Assembly (NCBI GenBank): GCA_008360955.1
Contig: LUCM01010391.1
Span: forward strand, 152,326-216,325
Reading direction: 5' to 3'
Source: Fasciolopsis buskii
Lineage: Eukaryota > Platyhelminthes > Trematoda > Plagiorchiida > Fasciolidae
DNA length: 64,000 nt
How positions within the stretch are numbered: the first letter of the stretch is position 1; each line of letters opens with the position of its first letter. A program made the translations under genes and the position numbers. The notes beneath the pieces were generated by a model that saw only the letters and a list, made by a program, of their open reading frames with translations, searched no databases and was not told the origin of the DNA. Below are positions 1 through 14,700 of this stretch, in pieces.

Positions 1-3000
1 CTATAAAGTCGATTAAAACGGACTCCTAGCAGCTTAAGGTCCAGTTTGGTGGAAATATTAGGCCTCAAACAGCTAACCGCTGTTGGGCCTTTTAATTTCT
101 AGTTGGGTCCATCCGCAGGAAGGTTGTCCCAAAAATTGCCATCCAGCCAGGGGATTGGTCACGCCGCTGTGGCTCACAAAAACAGGCCCCTTCATTAGGG
201 CAGATTAGATTTGTCTACTTCCCTCCTTTTCAGGGGACACGCTTATTTTACGCGGCTGTGAAAGCAAATATTTCCCCGGCCGGTAGCTCCACTTTTGGTT
301 AAACCGATATGATCCAACCACGCTGCATTAACTTCATTGCCTTTATGGGCATGACTGAATTGCTGTATAAAAATCGCATCTACTCCTAAGTAGATTATGC
401 ATGCAAAATAATATGGCAGACAGTAAGAGATTCATGGGGCGTACAATCAGAAGCGAATTTTCATGATTGAGGTGAAACAAGTTTGATAATTTTTTCCGAA
501 TAGTTCCGGTAACATCACATGACCATAGATCATTACCATCGAAAAGATAAGGAGGAATCGAAACCACGAAAATCTGAACTAAGCGTGAAATCAATGGACG
601 TACTACGAGCCTGAGAGACAAATCGATTGAGCAAGCAGTGATTCATTGACAAAATTGTCTCGGCTTCTTCGCGTGCACACGCCTAAAATATACCTTCTAC
701 ATTAGGGGCTTGATCACCCTCGACTGTGTCAAACTTTTTCGCAGTTATTAATTAATATTCACTCTCTTAACTGGCGGAACTAAAAGGGAGACGTGTTAGA
801 GTTTTCACTATCGGCGTGCTTTTATCAACTGTGAAAATTCAGCACTTACAACTATCTAAACTAATGACTGCTTATATTCACATCGACGAATTCACGTAAG
901 TCAGTCATTTTTGTGACTGAGAAGCCAAAAGAATCGTAAACCAACCTTCCGGACTGAGCGCAGAATTCAACGCGTGCAAATTCAGTCCAAGCTCCAAGTT
1001 ATCTGACCTTGCCGTTGATATCAAGAACGTGATTTAGGTGGTTTGCTTCCAGTTACTTGCGTGAATGTTTCAACTAGTCAATACACCACGTGCAAATTAG
1101 AAAATAATGTGCAAATAGGAATTCACCTATGCAGGATTTGCATTTTGTTTGTCCCCTTGCAAGGTTCGCTTGTAATCCCTACTAACATTCCTCTGGCAGG
1201 TATTCCAACCAGTCTGCTAAAAGATCACTCTCATCAGCTCGGTTCAGTTGACTGCGTTAGTACAGTTCGATTCGAAATCCTCACGAATTGACTTTTCTCA
1301 TAGGCTGGGGATGTGCATGCGAACTGTATGACTGGAAGAGCGTCAATTCGCATCAGAACACAAAGACAAGTGAAATCTCATCTAGAAGAGCTTGAAGACG
1401 ATGCAGGTATGAAATTCGTGCTGCCAATTTCATCAGATGGGATCAAACATAACGGTGGTGAAAGTCGAAATTTAAGCACAAATCAAACACTTAACAGTGA
1501 GGAAGAATTACAAATTCTAGGGGAATACTTGCTAGCAATTTGCACCAAATTATTTGGTTTTGGTGTGAAAAATGACGACGCAACTCCCTAGGTTTTCAGG
1601 CATGGATAAATCCAAAAACACGCAACACGATGGCTTGAAAAGGAAGACTATGCGAGCGGGAGGTTAACTACATTGTCAAGGTGTGAAAGAATCTGGGACG
1701 AGAAATCAGAACATTGGTCAACCGACAGTTGGGCAACGCGCTAGAAAGATTCAGGACCGTCATACAGTCCAATGGAAGATTTTTGGTTTCACTATTTCTA
1801 AACGGCCACGTTCTCACTCATCTTTTCTTCATCATCATTGCGCGGATGAGCTCCGTCTTATATAGTACAAGAATCAGGGGTCCTATTGTAGTTGGTTTAA
1901 CATGTTCTGTATCGCACAGTGCATTTGACGATGAACCATTGATGCGCAGTCAACCTTCTTTCGATTGATTCATCAACACAGAATGATTTATTAACATTTG
2001 CACGGTCAAAGAGACTTTCGGGCGGCTGAAATAAAGTGCCACAGGACAATAAAAATCGATATAATAGTGCAAAAAGAAAATCCTTACTTCGAATTCCTTC
2101 TTCAAAGTGAGATACCGAACTGAACACCATTGAGTTGCAAGACGAAGTGCTCCTGAATCGTATTTTCTCAACAGAAAACCCAGTTCAGAGATTTTCTTTC
2201 TTTCATGTTACGACAGGATTGTTACTGTTTCCTTAAACTCATCTACCACTCACTAGGATAGCAATGATTGACAACATGTCCAGATACGCCGTGTTTGTGA
2301 CTGTGCCAAATAAATCAGAAAAGCAAATATCTAATGTTTTCAAAAGATCGTGTGAAATCGGGTAGTCAGACGAGGTTACATAAACTATGTGAACTGAATT
2401 AGATAGATCCGTAAGCCGACTACACCGGTCTGTTCAACTATTTGGTATTTATCAAACGGTCACCTTATCAATTTACGACCGCCTATTTTACTTCCAGAAT
2501 TTTCTTTATTGTTCTGGTTGAACTTGCTAGGTTATAGCGATGTATTTCACCATTTGTTTGCTACGTAATAACTGCTGAATTATTGTGCACCTTTACGTGT
2601 ACCCCGAGGTACTTATCTCGTTTCATCACGCCACACTTTTGGCTTCTTGCTGTCCGACTGTTGGCTGAACGGTGCATGCCACATTTATTTGCAAAGAAAA
2701 TCGTCGCATATCGTGATAATGGGTTGCCCAGCCATCAGCCTGTAAAAAGCCTCCAGCTGAGTACTAAGGGGAAAAAAGTTTCGGATTCATAAGAAGAGAA
2801 CATCGTCACAGTTCAGAAAAGACCTGCTCAGAGAGAAAAACACACCAGTCAGGCTTCTGGAAAACGGGACGAGGGCATATTTATACAATCCATTGCAGAA
2901 AGACACCGAAGGTAGACAAAGGAAATTAAGAAGACTAATCCAATGGTTCTAGTGGAGCACGACTCTCTCATCGCCCTTCACGTGCTGCCTGAATGCCACA

Positions 3001-6000
3001 CCACTGGCTATGATAATACCAGGATCCCACACACGTAGACAGCACCTCTCCACGGAGGCCCTAACAAAAGCTGCGATTTCAATTATATGGCCGGCATTGA
3101 GAGCATCACCTCATTAACCCCCAATGGGTCACAACATCATTATAACCCCAAAAGATCCGTCGGCCACCAACACAGATAGTACAAACAGAGGCTTAGCATT
3201 CACTCTTATAATTTGCTACATCAAAAAATAGATATACAAACAAACGAAGACAGACAAATCCATGAGCCCATTGAACATCCAACAGCTTTCTGCTCTCATC
3301 CCTGTTCCATTTGCTTGGAAACCAGTCTTCAAAAAGGTTATTCGTGATAACCGTAATGTCGACAAATTTTTAATTTTTGGACTACACTGTTTTAAATTAA
3401 CAACTTAAGTTTACTTACAACATTTCACGCAGCGCATCATTTTTTTCAAAACATTACGAAATGAACTCGGAACTCGGAAAACGGAAAACATTCATGGATG
3501 CGCATACTGATCCCCGCATATCATGCACACTGTCGCAAGAATAATCTAATGAGCACTGAATATGGCGAAACGGGAAATCCCCGGATAACATTTGTATCAT
3601 TACATGCCGTAGTCCACCTCGTATAACTGCATTTCCGACTTTGTGCCCATTTCGTTTTATCACACTGACTCGCTGTAAACACTTCATCATAAGCTGGACT
3701 TTTACTACAGTCTTGAAAGTTACTGACTTAGACAACTTTTGTTAGCCCAAGTCTATTTCTATGGTTGTAGCAGTTCAATCTGAAATGCGATACGTCGCCA
3801 CTCCTTGAAGTACAAAAGGTCGGAAACAACAGGGTTAACCACATTTTATTAAACTGTAACTGACTTTGTCTTCAATTGTGGCGAACCTTGGTTACTCCTC
3901 GGCTCGTATACATCTGTTGGAACAGTTTTCACAAAGTCACCCGATTCTCCTGGCAGAATCAAGAAGTAATGCGTGCTTTAATACAGAAAGGAAGAAGAAT
4001 TCGATTACATTTCGTCCCGAATATATTCAATCGATTTTGAATTCTGGTGGCCATAGCGTATTTCCAATGATTCCAAAGAGAGAAAATTCAGGCTGACTAG
4101 AGACAAACATTCATTCATTAATCAAAATCAAATTGTTTGTTTTTTTATGACGAATTCTCAGTGATCGCCCGGCCTATCTATTGTCTGATCCGTGCAGTGC
4201 CTTCAGTAGTTTTTTGATCTGTTACCGGAATAGTTAATATGATAAGTGAATATCCACTACCCTTGCACTATGTCCTATGTTGCCCGGTTTCGCTGATACT
4301 TCCGCATCTGAAGAAGTCTGACACATTAAATTCAGTTTCATCTAGGTTTTCGTCATATCTGAATCCGAATTCCAAACTCTTGAGACTTTGTGTATGTGTG
4401 TGCAAGAAAAGCCAGCAATCAGAAAAAAATGTGTTCACTTTGTAAATTACCGGTGGTTACTGTTGTACGTCGAACACGTACTCACGGGGTGGGCGGTAAA
4501 ACGAAACAGCCTCATCCTCGCTGTTTTTATTTCTTGATTTCGGAGAGACACAAGCAAGACATGATCAAAGTTTTACAAGGATGGCAAAAAGGAGACATGC
4601 AAAAAAACCAGACAGGAAATAGTAATTTATTTGTTCTCACGTGAATAAATCGAGCACGATCAAAGTTTCCATGAATATTTAAGTTCAAATCAAAGCTGGA
4701 CAAACCGTTTGAAATGTTCACACAAGATTTTTTGGCAACAATTGGTAATACTGGAATGGTAGTCATTTTATGTTTCAATTCACCATAGTTGCTTTCGCAG
4801 GTGCTAAATTGAACAGGAGGATTTCGTAAGATACCGGGTTATGGCCGGAATCTTCGAAAATCAAAGGAATTATATGATGGACAGATGAGTTAAATTGGGG
4901 AGGAGAAGACCAATATGGATGTAGTAACGGGATATGAATTAATCAAAACTAGACTTAACTTCGTGTAAGGTCGACAAACGAGTTGTAATTAACAACTATA
5001 AGGAGCCGGCATGATGCTGCAACTGATGACTCAGGAAAACAGCCACGATTGCGCCAGACTGTTCAAAAGATAAAATTTTGTGAAAAATCGTGCACAGAGA
5101 GGCAAGTGAACTTGCAAGAATTCCATTGCACTCATATGCGGCTGAGGGCGAACCGGAATGAGAAGCGTGACGCATGAAAAAAGAACCTGTGTAAGAAGTA
5201 AAAAAACGTTGCCAATTTTGATGTCGGAATTTTCGGTGTTATTTGTTAGTAACAGGGGGGTGGTTTGATGGGGTGCGCACGCCATTCTAGCGATAGTAAG
5301 AACCCTGCTTGTGACTTTTCGTAATGGTCCACCTGGTTAGATGTACTCAAGGTGATCAGCGGCGTGATTTGAGTTCTCTTTGCCTTGAGCGCACCGGGCA
5401 CTGCAATGCCTGTTCTGGCTGGCAGCCTCCTCGCAGAGATGGGTGGCTGGAGCTTAGGCTAGGGTGAGTTGTTGGCAAAAAGGTCTATGTTTCATCGGCA
5501 CTCTGCGCTAGACAGTGAACGGACAGTGGGGCTACTGGCGGAAAACGGAGACATGCCTTAACAGCAGGATGGTCTTCAGAGTTGTGGAAAAGTATGAATG
5601 GGTAAATGAGTAGACAGGATAATTGATGTATGCACTCCTAAAAACGACTAAGCAGACCGATGGAGCTCGTGCTATAAGGCATAAAATCACTTAAATGGAG
5701 ATCCGGTCAGAGCTGGAAATATGGCAGTCTGGACAGTAAGTTGGCAAAAGGCTAATCAGAGATTATGTCAAAATTTGAAGTTCGGAAAAACTGAGTGAAT
5801 ATTTCTGACTAGGAAAGTGGCCCTGACTTAGCTAATAGCGTCAGGATAGCAAAATTGTCAATAAAATCCCGAAAGCGAAGACAAATTACGATGAGGAATG
5901 GCGTAGTGTAACTTTTTGGAATCCACGTCAGACCCCCTCTGGATTATTGCTCTCTGGTCCATTGTAACAAGAAGCAGTACGAAAATGGAAATCGAAAAAG

Positions 6001-7700
6001 TCCAGCATGTTTTCACCAGACAGTTGACTGACTTCTCTAGTCTAAATAGCGTGTAACGCCGCACTTATATCATTTAGCGATCCCATGTACAACAGCAAAT
6101 TTTGTGCTCTTCAATAATATTACAGGCGATAGCTGCGCCTCTGCACCTCACAGTAGAAACTCAGTCCCATAACGCGTTCCATTTGCAAAGACTTTATTTC
6201 TCCCTTGGTGCCAAAAGTAGCCAACTAGTTTGATGATAAATATTCGCCAACATTAAAAAACTTGCTCCAAAATTGTCTATTTCTTTGCATTTGAAAATGA
6301 GTTACGCAGAACTGCTACCACATTCTTTTCTCCCTAAGTTGTACCACCCGCGTCCAGTGATCAAGCATGGGAAACCGTTTTGTGGCTCTGAAAGCTCATT
6401 GGTGTTAACGTTTCCTTCTTCACTATATAACCTACACAATTTCATTCCGATTTCTGACTTTTCTTTTATGTTTATTTATTAACAGTGACAATTTTGCCTT
6501 GGTTTAATCGTCTTCATTTTGACCAAACCCAATTTAAAATCATACTGTCCTTCTCCAGCGGTTTCGACCTGCGTCACCATGGGTCCCTGTACGCCTATTC
6601 AGAGGTTTTCCCTCCCCCATCATTTTATAAATCCACACGACCAACCCACCCCGTCCCGTCCATTCCCAATTCCTTACTAATGGTTAACGTTAACACGACC
6701 TGCGTAAGTGCAGTTGTGCTTCGGCTGCGCCTCACTTCTCGTCTACCTTCTCAAATGATTAAGCTTGCTTCCGTATTTATATTGGGTCTCAAAAAGCCTT
6801 ACTACTCCCATTCTGAGTTAAGAGAGGCCCACGTGCACTTTTGTTTTAACTACCCCCAAAATACCCAGTCGGCGTATCCCAAACGGGCACTTACCACTTA
6901 CACTTACCCTCATTTCCTACTATTCGCCACTACACCTCCCCCGCGTTGACGACTTTTGCTGTGTACCATCACCTTCTTTTTGAACGGTATAAACGACTCT
7001 CAGGGAATGGAACTGGGTCTAAACCTCGAGTTCTGTTCTCCATACTACTTGCCGAAATATCCTACTCGTTTACCGATAATTCTGAATAATATTCTTCCGG
7101 CCACACTAAAGCAGCATACGTCTCGCCCTGTTTCTTTTATCCGCTCTTGACAGATTCTTTCGACCATGGCTCACGTCGTGCAGCATTTTTGGGGTTTCAG
7201 CTGCTTAGTTACTAATATTCCACTGTATAAGCGATGATTCATTTGACTGTCGGTATAGTTAGTTCCAAGTGAAATCCCACCCCGTCTGCTTGCTTCACTG
7301 ATTATGTCTACTGCTGATGTTCACTGCCCATCCCCTTAAATATCGGCCCATTTTGTTTCTACTGCAATCGTAGATGATTTACAAGTTAGATCGTCCTCTC
7401 CACCTATTTATAAAGACCAAAATGTCCGAACTTTCTAGAAGCACCAGGCGCCACCATGTATTCTTGAATTTTAATGAATATACTGTAATTTTAATTTCTC
7501 TGAGCTGCAAGCACGTTTAACTTATTCAAACTACATAGATGGAAGCTGTATAAATCCTGCTCGGCCATTGAGATTCCTACTAGCCTAGGTTCATCCATTC
7601 CTGGAAGCCTTATAAATGGTCCATCCACATTCTCTAATCCATCGCCCGTGTAAACCAGGGTTATCAGTGTAGTGCAGAAAACTGTCACATTCAGCAATTT
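1..7700. other. Non-coding stretch, nothing recognised
   Basis: Reading frames here are short and overlap on both strands. The longest, 154 codons at 6485-6949 plus, is rich in Pro, Ser, Thr and Tyr and shows no domain I recognise. I see no RT or endonuclease motif, no RNA gene and no long tandem repeat. Older transposon debris beyond recognition is possible. Confidence 0.5.
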
Positions 7701-8289
7701 CGCCGGAGTTCATTGGGCGGTCAGCTCAGCAACGGCAACGTAAGAGTACAAATATGTTGGTAGATCACTCCTCTTACGTTCACCTTTACAAAAGTTTCGG
7801 GCTGGGCCGCCAGTACTCGGTAAGCCCTACCCATAGGCATTGCTTGGATAAGCAACCAACTAGTCCTGGTTTTAACGCGTGCTCTTTTTCTCTTCCACCC
7901 AGGTCCATAAGCCCGACAGCTTGGCCTTTTCTTGGTTCATTCACCATCATTCCTTGCTCCAATCTATGGCTCTGCATGCCACAACACTCCATGGGACGCT
8001 GGTTTCATGACGGCTTCTGTCGCCATTCAGGGGCACTTCCGTCACGGTCCGATGCTTAAATGGAAAGCGTGAATCGGTTAACTTCCACCTTTGGAAGTTT
8101 TTCCGTCTGCCGTGTTCATCTACCGCGATCAAATTCAGGAATGGTGTTGCAACAAAACGTGGCTTAACCATGCTCAATACACGTGGAGACGTAGGCAACC
8201 CGGTAGTTTGTCAGGTGCAGCTGCCTCTCACGACGCATAGAACTCTGTTTACTCGCAGGTCCTATTTGCCGAATCAAGAACTATGTCGA

Positions 8290-9390
8290 GGCTCGTAATC
8301 TTTTAAGACATTTCAAAAGCGTTTGACCGCGTTTCCCCCTCCTGACTCCTGGCCAAAATTAGGACTTATGGAATAAGAAACCCACTCATATCATGATTAT
8401 CATCCCACATTTCTGATCGCTTTCAGGTTGGTTTTCCCAGCCCTGCGCTATTACCAGTGGGCTATTCACGGTAGTCTCCGTGGCTCCCTCCTACTCTTGC
8501 TATATATTGATGATATCTTTAAATTTATTCGTCATGGCACACCACTCCTTTTGGCCGATAATTTTGCAATGGTCTACTTATTTGAAACTGGTTCATTTAA
8601 CTCCACGCTTGCACATATCAACAAAGACCTAGAGTCTCTTGACAGTTGATGTTCCAAGTAGCTTATGAAGTTCTCTGCTGATGAGAGTTTTCTAGTAACA
8701 TAAATGTCATGCCACCACGGGATCTCTCTTCATAAATGACATGCCCATTTCTGTATCGCACACAGCTAAGTGTTTAGAGCTACAATACACCTGCTCCTTC
8801 AACTTCCATCGGAAAACCCACCACCAAACCGCCGTAGTTAAAAGAACCTCTACAGTGATCTTAAGGTCATTCCGCACTCAAGATTTCAGGCCAATCAACT
8901 TCAGACCCTACTTCGAATATTTCCCGAATGTCTTCACGCATATGCGTAAAGTTGATAGAATCACAATCGAGAACGTCCAACGGGCGTTCACTAGAAGCCT
9001 GCTTGGAACTTCATCTAGCCTAAACTACAGGGCCAGATGCGAGCTGCTTGGACCTGAACCATTACGGCTTCGTCGAATCAAATTAAACCTTACATTTCTT
9101 TTTAATCTTTGCCATAATAATGTTCACGTCTTACATGACACTGGTAGTCCCCTGTATCCGCTTTGTAGTAGACACCACTAGTTTAAAATATCGCTAACTC
9201 GAATATCAATCGGGGCAAAGTTCCCCACAGTTGCTTACTCTAAACTGTTGTACAAACTCCCTAGTTCCCTGAGTTCATGTCCAAATTTAGCCCAGTTCAA
9301 AGCTCAGCTGGCAGAGTTACCGGATGCCCCGCTCTTAATTAGCCTGACACGAGTTGCCACTAGACTAGATGAGGTTTATGAATTCTAGTT
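8290..9390 (+). pseudogene. CR1/jockey-like LINE reverse transcriptase remnant
   Basis: Decayed RT domain of a non-LTR retrotransposon, the enzyme that copies element RNA into DNA at a nicked target. Reading across frameshifts, the motifs appear in family order. A DISKAFDRV-like motif sits near 8300-8330. A degenerate SGVIQGSVLGPLL-type motif followed by YIDDIFKFIRHGTP lies at 8460-8540. The catalytic box is at 8554-8562 and reads A-D-N instead of A-D-D. Thumb and C-terminal sequence (RKVDRITIENVQRAFTRSLL, then NYRARCELLGPEPLRLRRIK) lies at 8944-9090, and an FKAQLAEL-like C-terminus near 9290-9320. At least two frameshifts and the Asp-to-Asn change mean it is dead. I could not recognise an endonuclease upstream. 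Clade assignment between CR1 and jockey is inferred from motif spelling only. Confidence 0.82.
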
Positions 9391-10570
9391 CATGACCGAG
9401 TCTTTACTGAGATCATCATGTGGGATTCTCGTGATCCAGCTTCACTTCTTATTTCCTCACGTTCTCGCACGTCAACGCCAATACATTCTTTGTCTTCCCA
9501 TGTAGTGGATGCATCTTTGGCTTAGGTGGTTAACCACTGAGCTTTTCACAATGTGGGCTGACGAAAATATCAACTTAACTTCTGATGGATCAATACTTCC
9601 GTAACATTCCGTGATTTTAAACACCTACAGCCTGTGTACTCCTCGCTTCTCATGTCATCTTATCCCATTTCCTGGCTTGGCAGCACTAAATAGGCCGTTC
9701 TTGGTAGCCAGAAACCTGCATCTGCCCCTAAAACTGCTACCGTTGCTCAGTTCTAGTTACCAAATTTTGCGGAATAGAAACACTGTGTTGCATGTCTTTT
9801 GTCTCGACCCAATAATCACCACAACCTCAAGCTGGCGCCCAAGCCAGACTACTTCTCTCTTTTGTGTTTCAGATCCCGCACACGAGCTAGACGCGCCGTT
9901 ACCAGTTCCGTCCTCTTAATGGCAATTCCGAATCTGCCATCTCTTCACCCCTGCTATCCGGATGTAGCTCTCAACTAATAGTCCGTTTAACTAAAAATAA
10001 GCTGCTGATTGCCTTGGATACCCCAACTCGGATCTTTGCGACTGAGCTAAACACGGTTATCACTGCCGCTTGAACGGCTCGGGCACCTTAAATTCCCCAC
10101 TCATATTGCTGACTAAAATTAAAAGTTGCAACAACAAAAATGACTGCATAGAAGACATTCTTACTAGTGTATTGAAGAATTGTTTTTACACAATTTCTCT
10201 TCTCCAACGCACCTCTTAGTCCAGCTTACCACCGGCCGAATGTAAATGCAATCAGCAATCTTGGGAGCTCCATATTCACGGAGTAAAATGCTTCTTAAAA
10301 ATATCCTCCAGATAGTTTGAGATAAACTTGACGCTATTCCTTCACCTTCTTCAGCATTTTATTGGTCCTTTATTGTTGTCAAATGCGACTGCCTCAGCTA
10401 ATTTGCATGGTGTTCCGCTAGGTTTTCACTGCTTCCATCCAACTGCCGTATTTCCACTCTCCTGCCCTCCTCAGCTCACCCCTCTCCTCTATTATGGCCG
10501 TTTTGGAGACCCCGGGCATGTCTCGCAAACAGTCCTGGGAAACTCTGTATAGTCCTGTGAAATTAGTTCT
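9391..10570. other. Interval between two LINE pieces, no gene seen
   Basis: No recognisable domain. It may be 3' non-coding sequence of the RT remnant just upstream, because the next feature is a LINE 3' terminus in the same orientation, but I see no direct proof of continuity. Confidence 0.35.
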
Positions 10571-10579
10571 CTAGTTTTG

Positions 10580-10812
10580 ATTTCTCACTTGCATACCTGT
10601 GCCTTCCGTATTGCTTGGCAGCCTCTGATTCCACTTTCCAGTATGCTTCCTGCAGAACTCAAGGTTGCACCCGTCCCCTTATCCCTTTTGATTTCTCTTA
10701 TTCGCATTTCCTCTACATCAATTTTGCAAAAATCCGATCTTGCTTTGTGCAAGCTTTTCGCAAATCGAGAAGCATATTATTATTATTACTATTATTGTTA
10801 TTATTACCCAGG
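10580..10812 (+). mobile_element. LINE 3' terminus with TTA-type tail (copy 1)
   Basis: The segment ends in a run of TTA/ATT triplets (about 10775-10806), the kind of simple-repeat tail that marks the 3' end of several non-LTR retrotransposon clades. The preceding 200 bases align by eye with 45640-45855, which ends in the same type of triplet tail. Shared landmarks are an ATTCCACTTTCCAG-like block, a CTTATCCC(T/A)TT(T/C)GA block, and a TCTTGC(T/C)TTG(T/C)GCA block just before the tail. The two copies are clearly diverged but collinear, so they are separate old insertions of one family. The orientation matches the RT remnant at 8290-9390, which may be the same element. Confidence 0.7.
10775..10806. 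repeat. (TTA)n-type simple repeat
   Basis: Tail of the LINE 3' terminus at 10580-10812. Mostly TTA units with ACT and GTT interruptions. Confidence 0.85.
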
Positions 10813-10999
10813 GGTCTCAAACACCACATTGGCCTTTGCAACATCCTTTGTTGGTTTCGACCCTCTTGCCGTGGTCGCGTGTGAGCACGGTTCTCTACAT
10901 TCAACGAGATGAAGAGCCACTGAGGCTGTGATTCGTTGTAGTGGTTTTTAGATGGATAAAATACTAAACCTTATCATTCTTCATATCCAGACGGGATCA

Positions 11000-11700
11000 T
11001 TCTTGAGAACCATACTGCCTTGATTGTTGTTAAGATCACCAGGTCAGCCAAACAGGCTCCTAGTGAATTGACCATGTACTCTCTCAGGGTAGATTCTGTT
11101 AGGTGCTAACCTGTTGGGGCGGATTGGGAGGCATTACGCAAGTAGAGGCTAAACGTAACTGTTGTGGATAGACGTAATGCTATCTTGAAGGCGGAACGAG
11201 CGAAAAGCCAGAAAAAAGCATCTTATGCTCTTGGTTGATTAAATGAGGGCATGAAGTAGGAACCAAGGTTTCGAATAGCTGGTCTAAAGGTTATTCGGCA
11301 GCCATTACATGGATGGTTCTCATCTATAAGTTGCGGTTTCATTTCGCTGGAGAGAAACTCACAAATGAATAGCAACAGCATCCACCCAGCGGAGAAAGAT
11401 TAGAGAAAATCCGGCCAAAGGCGCTAAGAAAATCGACAAGTTTGAAAGGGGAAGATTTATATATCATTAGCAAGTAGGATCGAGTTGCCTTTGACGAAAC
11501 GCCTTAACGCATCATTAACATACTTAAAGAATAGCAAGGGTCCAAGCATGCTGCCGTGCATTACACCACTGGATACAAGTCTTGGGTTAAACTTTACCAT
11601 GAATAACAATGGATTGTGACTTCTTGGACAGATGGGGAGACAGCCACGATTAAAGTGGGTCAAGGATGTGGAAGGAATGCCACTGGACAACGAGGTTTAG
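11000..11700 (-). pseudogene. LINE reverse transcriptase fragment (minus strand)
   Basis: On the minus strand, starting near 11600, the translation reads SSGVMHGSMLGPLLFFKYVND and then RRFVKGNSILLANDI. This matches the RT motif S-G-V-x-Q-G-S-V-L-G-P-L-L-F followed by the catalytic F-A-D-D box, here decayed to L-A-N-D. Downstream, towards lower coordinates, the frame is interrupted by stops, but an EMKPQLIDENHPCNG segment near 11300-11340 fits the spacer after the palm. No endonuclease is recognised upstream. This is an inactive fragment, and its family is probably different from the plus-strand remnant at 8.3 kb because the palm sequences differ. Confidence 0.62.
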
Positions 11701-14700
11701 GTGTCAGGCATGGTAGAGGCTTGTTGCCACGGTCAATCAGGCTGAGTTAAAAGTCACACTGACAGGGGGTACAAGGGATGGAATCAGGAAACCAATGTTC
11801 AACGATGCTTGGAGCATTTTTGCAAGAATGTCGTCTATTACTGGATTTTTACTATTTTTCCCGATTATTCTAGGTGTGGTTGATCAGTAGGAACCTGGAT
11901 ACCTCATGCAAAGAACACTTCATGTACACTGAAACTGCAAACATCTTCCAGTTGGATGGCACTAAACCGGAGTTCTAATGGATTGGTAAATGGGTGGGGG
12001 TCAGCTATAGTGGGTCATTGCCCCGTAATGTAACAGCAACTGGATGAAGACTGCGTGAGCCTGGGCGTTCAGATAGTTTGTAGTTGATTTGCCGGGGCCA
12101 AAAATCCATGAAGGTTGGTGAACAATTGAAGGATAAATAATCATGCTTTTATGTGTGTGCACAAGAGAGTGAAGTTCCAGAAGTAAGGAGCAAGGTTCTC
12201 ACAGAGCCTGAGAGTCCCGCAGTAATATTTATAAAATAATGTCGAAACTGTACTAGGGAGCAATGTGAATGATATAAAAAAAGGCTTTCTTCGTCAGACA
12301 TAACTTAAGATGGAAATAAGACAATGGGTGAATATAGCTCAACTGAACTGAAACTTGAGGGAACTAAGACGAAAAAGAACGTTGTTGATCGACAATTTGT
12401 CGAGATGCCGTGAACAAAGCGCAGATGCCAGTTCATCATCAACACCCAAAGCGACCTTCGTGCTGATTTACCTTGGCAAGGTGCGAACGAACGTAATACC
12501 GCACTCGAATGGACAGGTGCACGTAAAACATCCAAGCGGTCGTTAAATATGAACCCACTGCATGGGATTTGACTGTGATGAGCGACGTTATACACGGACA
12601 GAAACAAAGATACGGGATTGAGTGACCGTTGATTATTGCCACTGGACAATGCACGGCCTGGTGTAGTACAGCGAATTCCAAAACGATCAGAACGTGATTT
12701 CTAAGTGCATTTGGCCGCATGAGTAAGCCCAATCAAAACCCGGAGGATACTTGTATACTTACGTCATTATTGAAGGTCAAGGAACTGAGGATGTAAGAAT
12801 TTCACTGGTGGGCAATGGTTGTCGTCAAAGGTACCGAAGCCCTCGCAAATACCAAAATCGACTCTAGCATGTTGACGAGCGACAATGTCCGGTCTTGGAA
12901 GTCCAGTGATGGATGTTAAATCCCAGACATTGGTGAACAAGTGAGACTACGTGTCAAGTGGTCAGTGTGAACGTGCATACCAGACGTAACAGAAGCAAGT
13001 GAACAAAAAATTGGCCTTCGTGATGAAGAATTCCATAACTGGCCAACTCGAGCTAAATCAAACATGACGTCTGTTTCAAACCGGAAAAAAGGACAGATAT
13101 TTTTATAATGCTCTTGCGTAACAGAAGACAATGGACCGGTGTTGTAACAAACGAGGGGGATAAAAAGGAACCACGAAATCCAACCAATTAACTGTTTGTC
13201 TGGATTCAAGGATATTCGTAATAGCGACGTCATAGCGCAAAAAAGAGAACGAGTGGGCCTAATCTCCGAAACTAGTACAACATAATGACGGCAATAATGG
13301 CAATATCAATAATCATGACAATGCTGGTATGATGCTCATTATTAGTTGGAGTGCTGACGTCCAAAGCACGTCAGAATATTTTGCACCATCGACAACCGGG
13401 ACTTGCATAAGATGTATGGAATTACGAGAGTGCGTAGAGAGGAGATGCACAGCAGAAACATACATGGTATGCAGAAAAAGACGCAGAGTTTAGATTGTCA
13501 AATTGCGATTGAACCGGTTGGCCAATTATTGTACTTCCTGAGAGACATCGTCTGTGTCACACCGAACACCTTCGTAGACAAATAGGGAAAATCAGGAAAT
13601 CATCAGTGTACAGTAAACGAACAGACAACCGCCTGGATTGAATATGAAAATGACAAACCATTATTCACGGTATTTGCAGTCTTGTGGTGGTTGAATAAAA
13701 GCAGCCTGCAACGCGGCGTGTAGACAGGGAAGACCAGACAAATCCATGAAAAACGGACATCGTAAAGCATTCATATAACTCTCGGATGCACTTACGTTTT
13801 GGGCGGAAATTTCTGAGAATCAATCGGGAATAACCAAGAGGAATAAGTGCCCCTGAGATGTGACGGTGTTCGAATAAGCACATACATAAGGAGAAACAAG
13901 AACGGTTGAGCGCGTGCGGAAAACGCGTTGGAACGAGCAAAAAGAAAATATTTCAAATATTCTACTTTCATCTAACTGAAAAAAGGGAAAAAAGCAAACA
14001 ACAACATGATAACGAAAACATCAAAAAAGACGAGAATAACAACAATAAGAAATGTTCCCAGCTTAATGAACTGTAGATGTGAATGAATTTATACATGCAG
14101 TATACAGATACGATTTCTTATATACGTACGTGTTTATATCTAAACGAGTGGACGCCTTCATCATTGACAGATACATGGCCAAGTGTATTCGTGCGGGTGT
14201 ATGTGTATGAATGTAAAAATCAGTTTTAGGACTGACAAGCTGGGAGAGACAGTCGGGTGACAGACGTGAAAAGCACTCGTAAGGTGGACTGGAAAAAGAA
14301 TCCGTGGATAGGGAGGCTAGTCGGGGTAAACAAAAATCCGTGTGAAATGAGGAACTATTAAGGCATATCCGAAAGTGACGACCGGAATGGAGACGTGATG
14401 AAGCCATCTCAGTGAACATCGGTTGACTCTATTGCATTGTCTCTATATGATCACTATTACCATCGTCCTGATAAAAGGATTTTAGGACAATGTGGGCAGA
14501 GCAGTTTATCCACATGGCGCATTCGTCTAGCTGTTTTACAAATGTGGCACACGAACTTGACAAAGGCAATGGTTCAATTCTGTATTGACAAATATTCAAG
14601 AATCGAGGGAATGGGCATGCAAAAGTAGACAGTTTTCGTATTATAACAGAAAGGATAGGTGTAACAACAACAGTTGTAATAATATTATAAATAGTGATAA

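Noticed and set aside
6485..6949. 154-codon plus-strand frame
   Set aside because: No domain, biased composition (Pro, Ser, Thr, Tyr) and no supporting splice or regulatory structure; compatible with chance.
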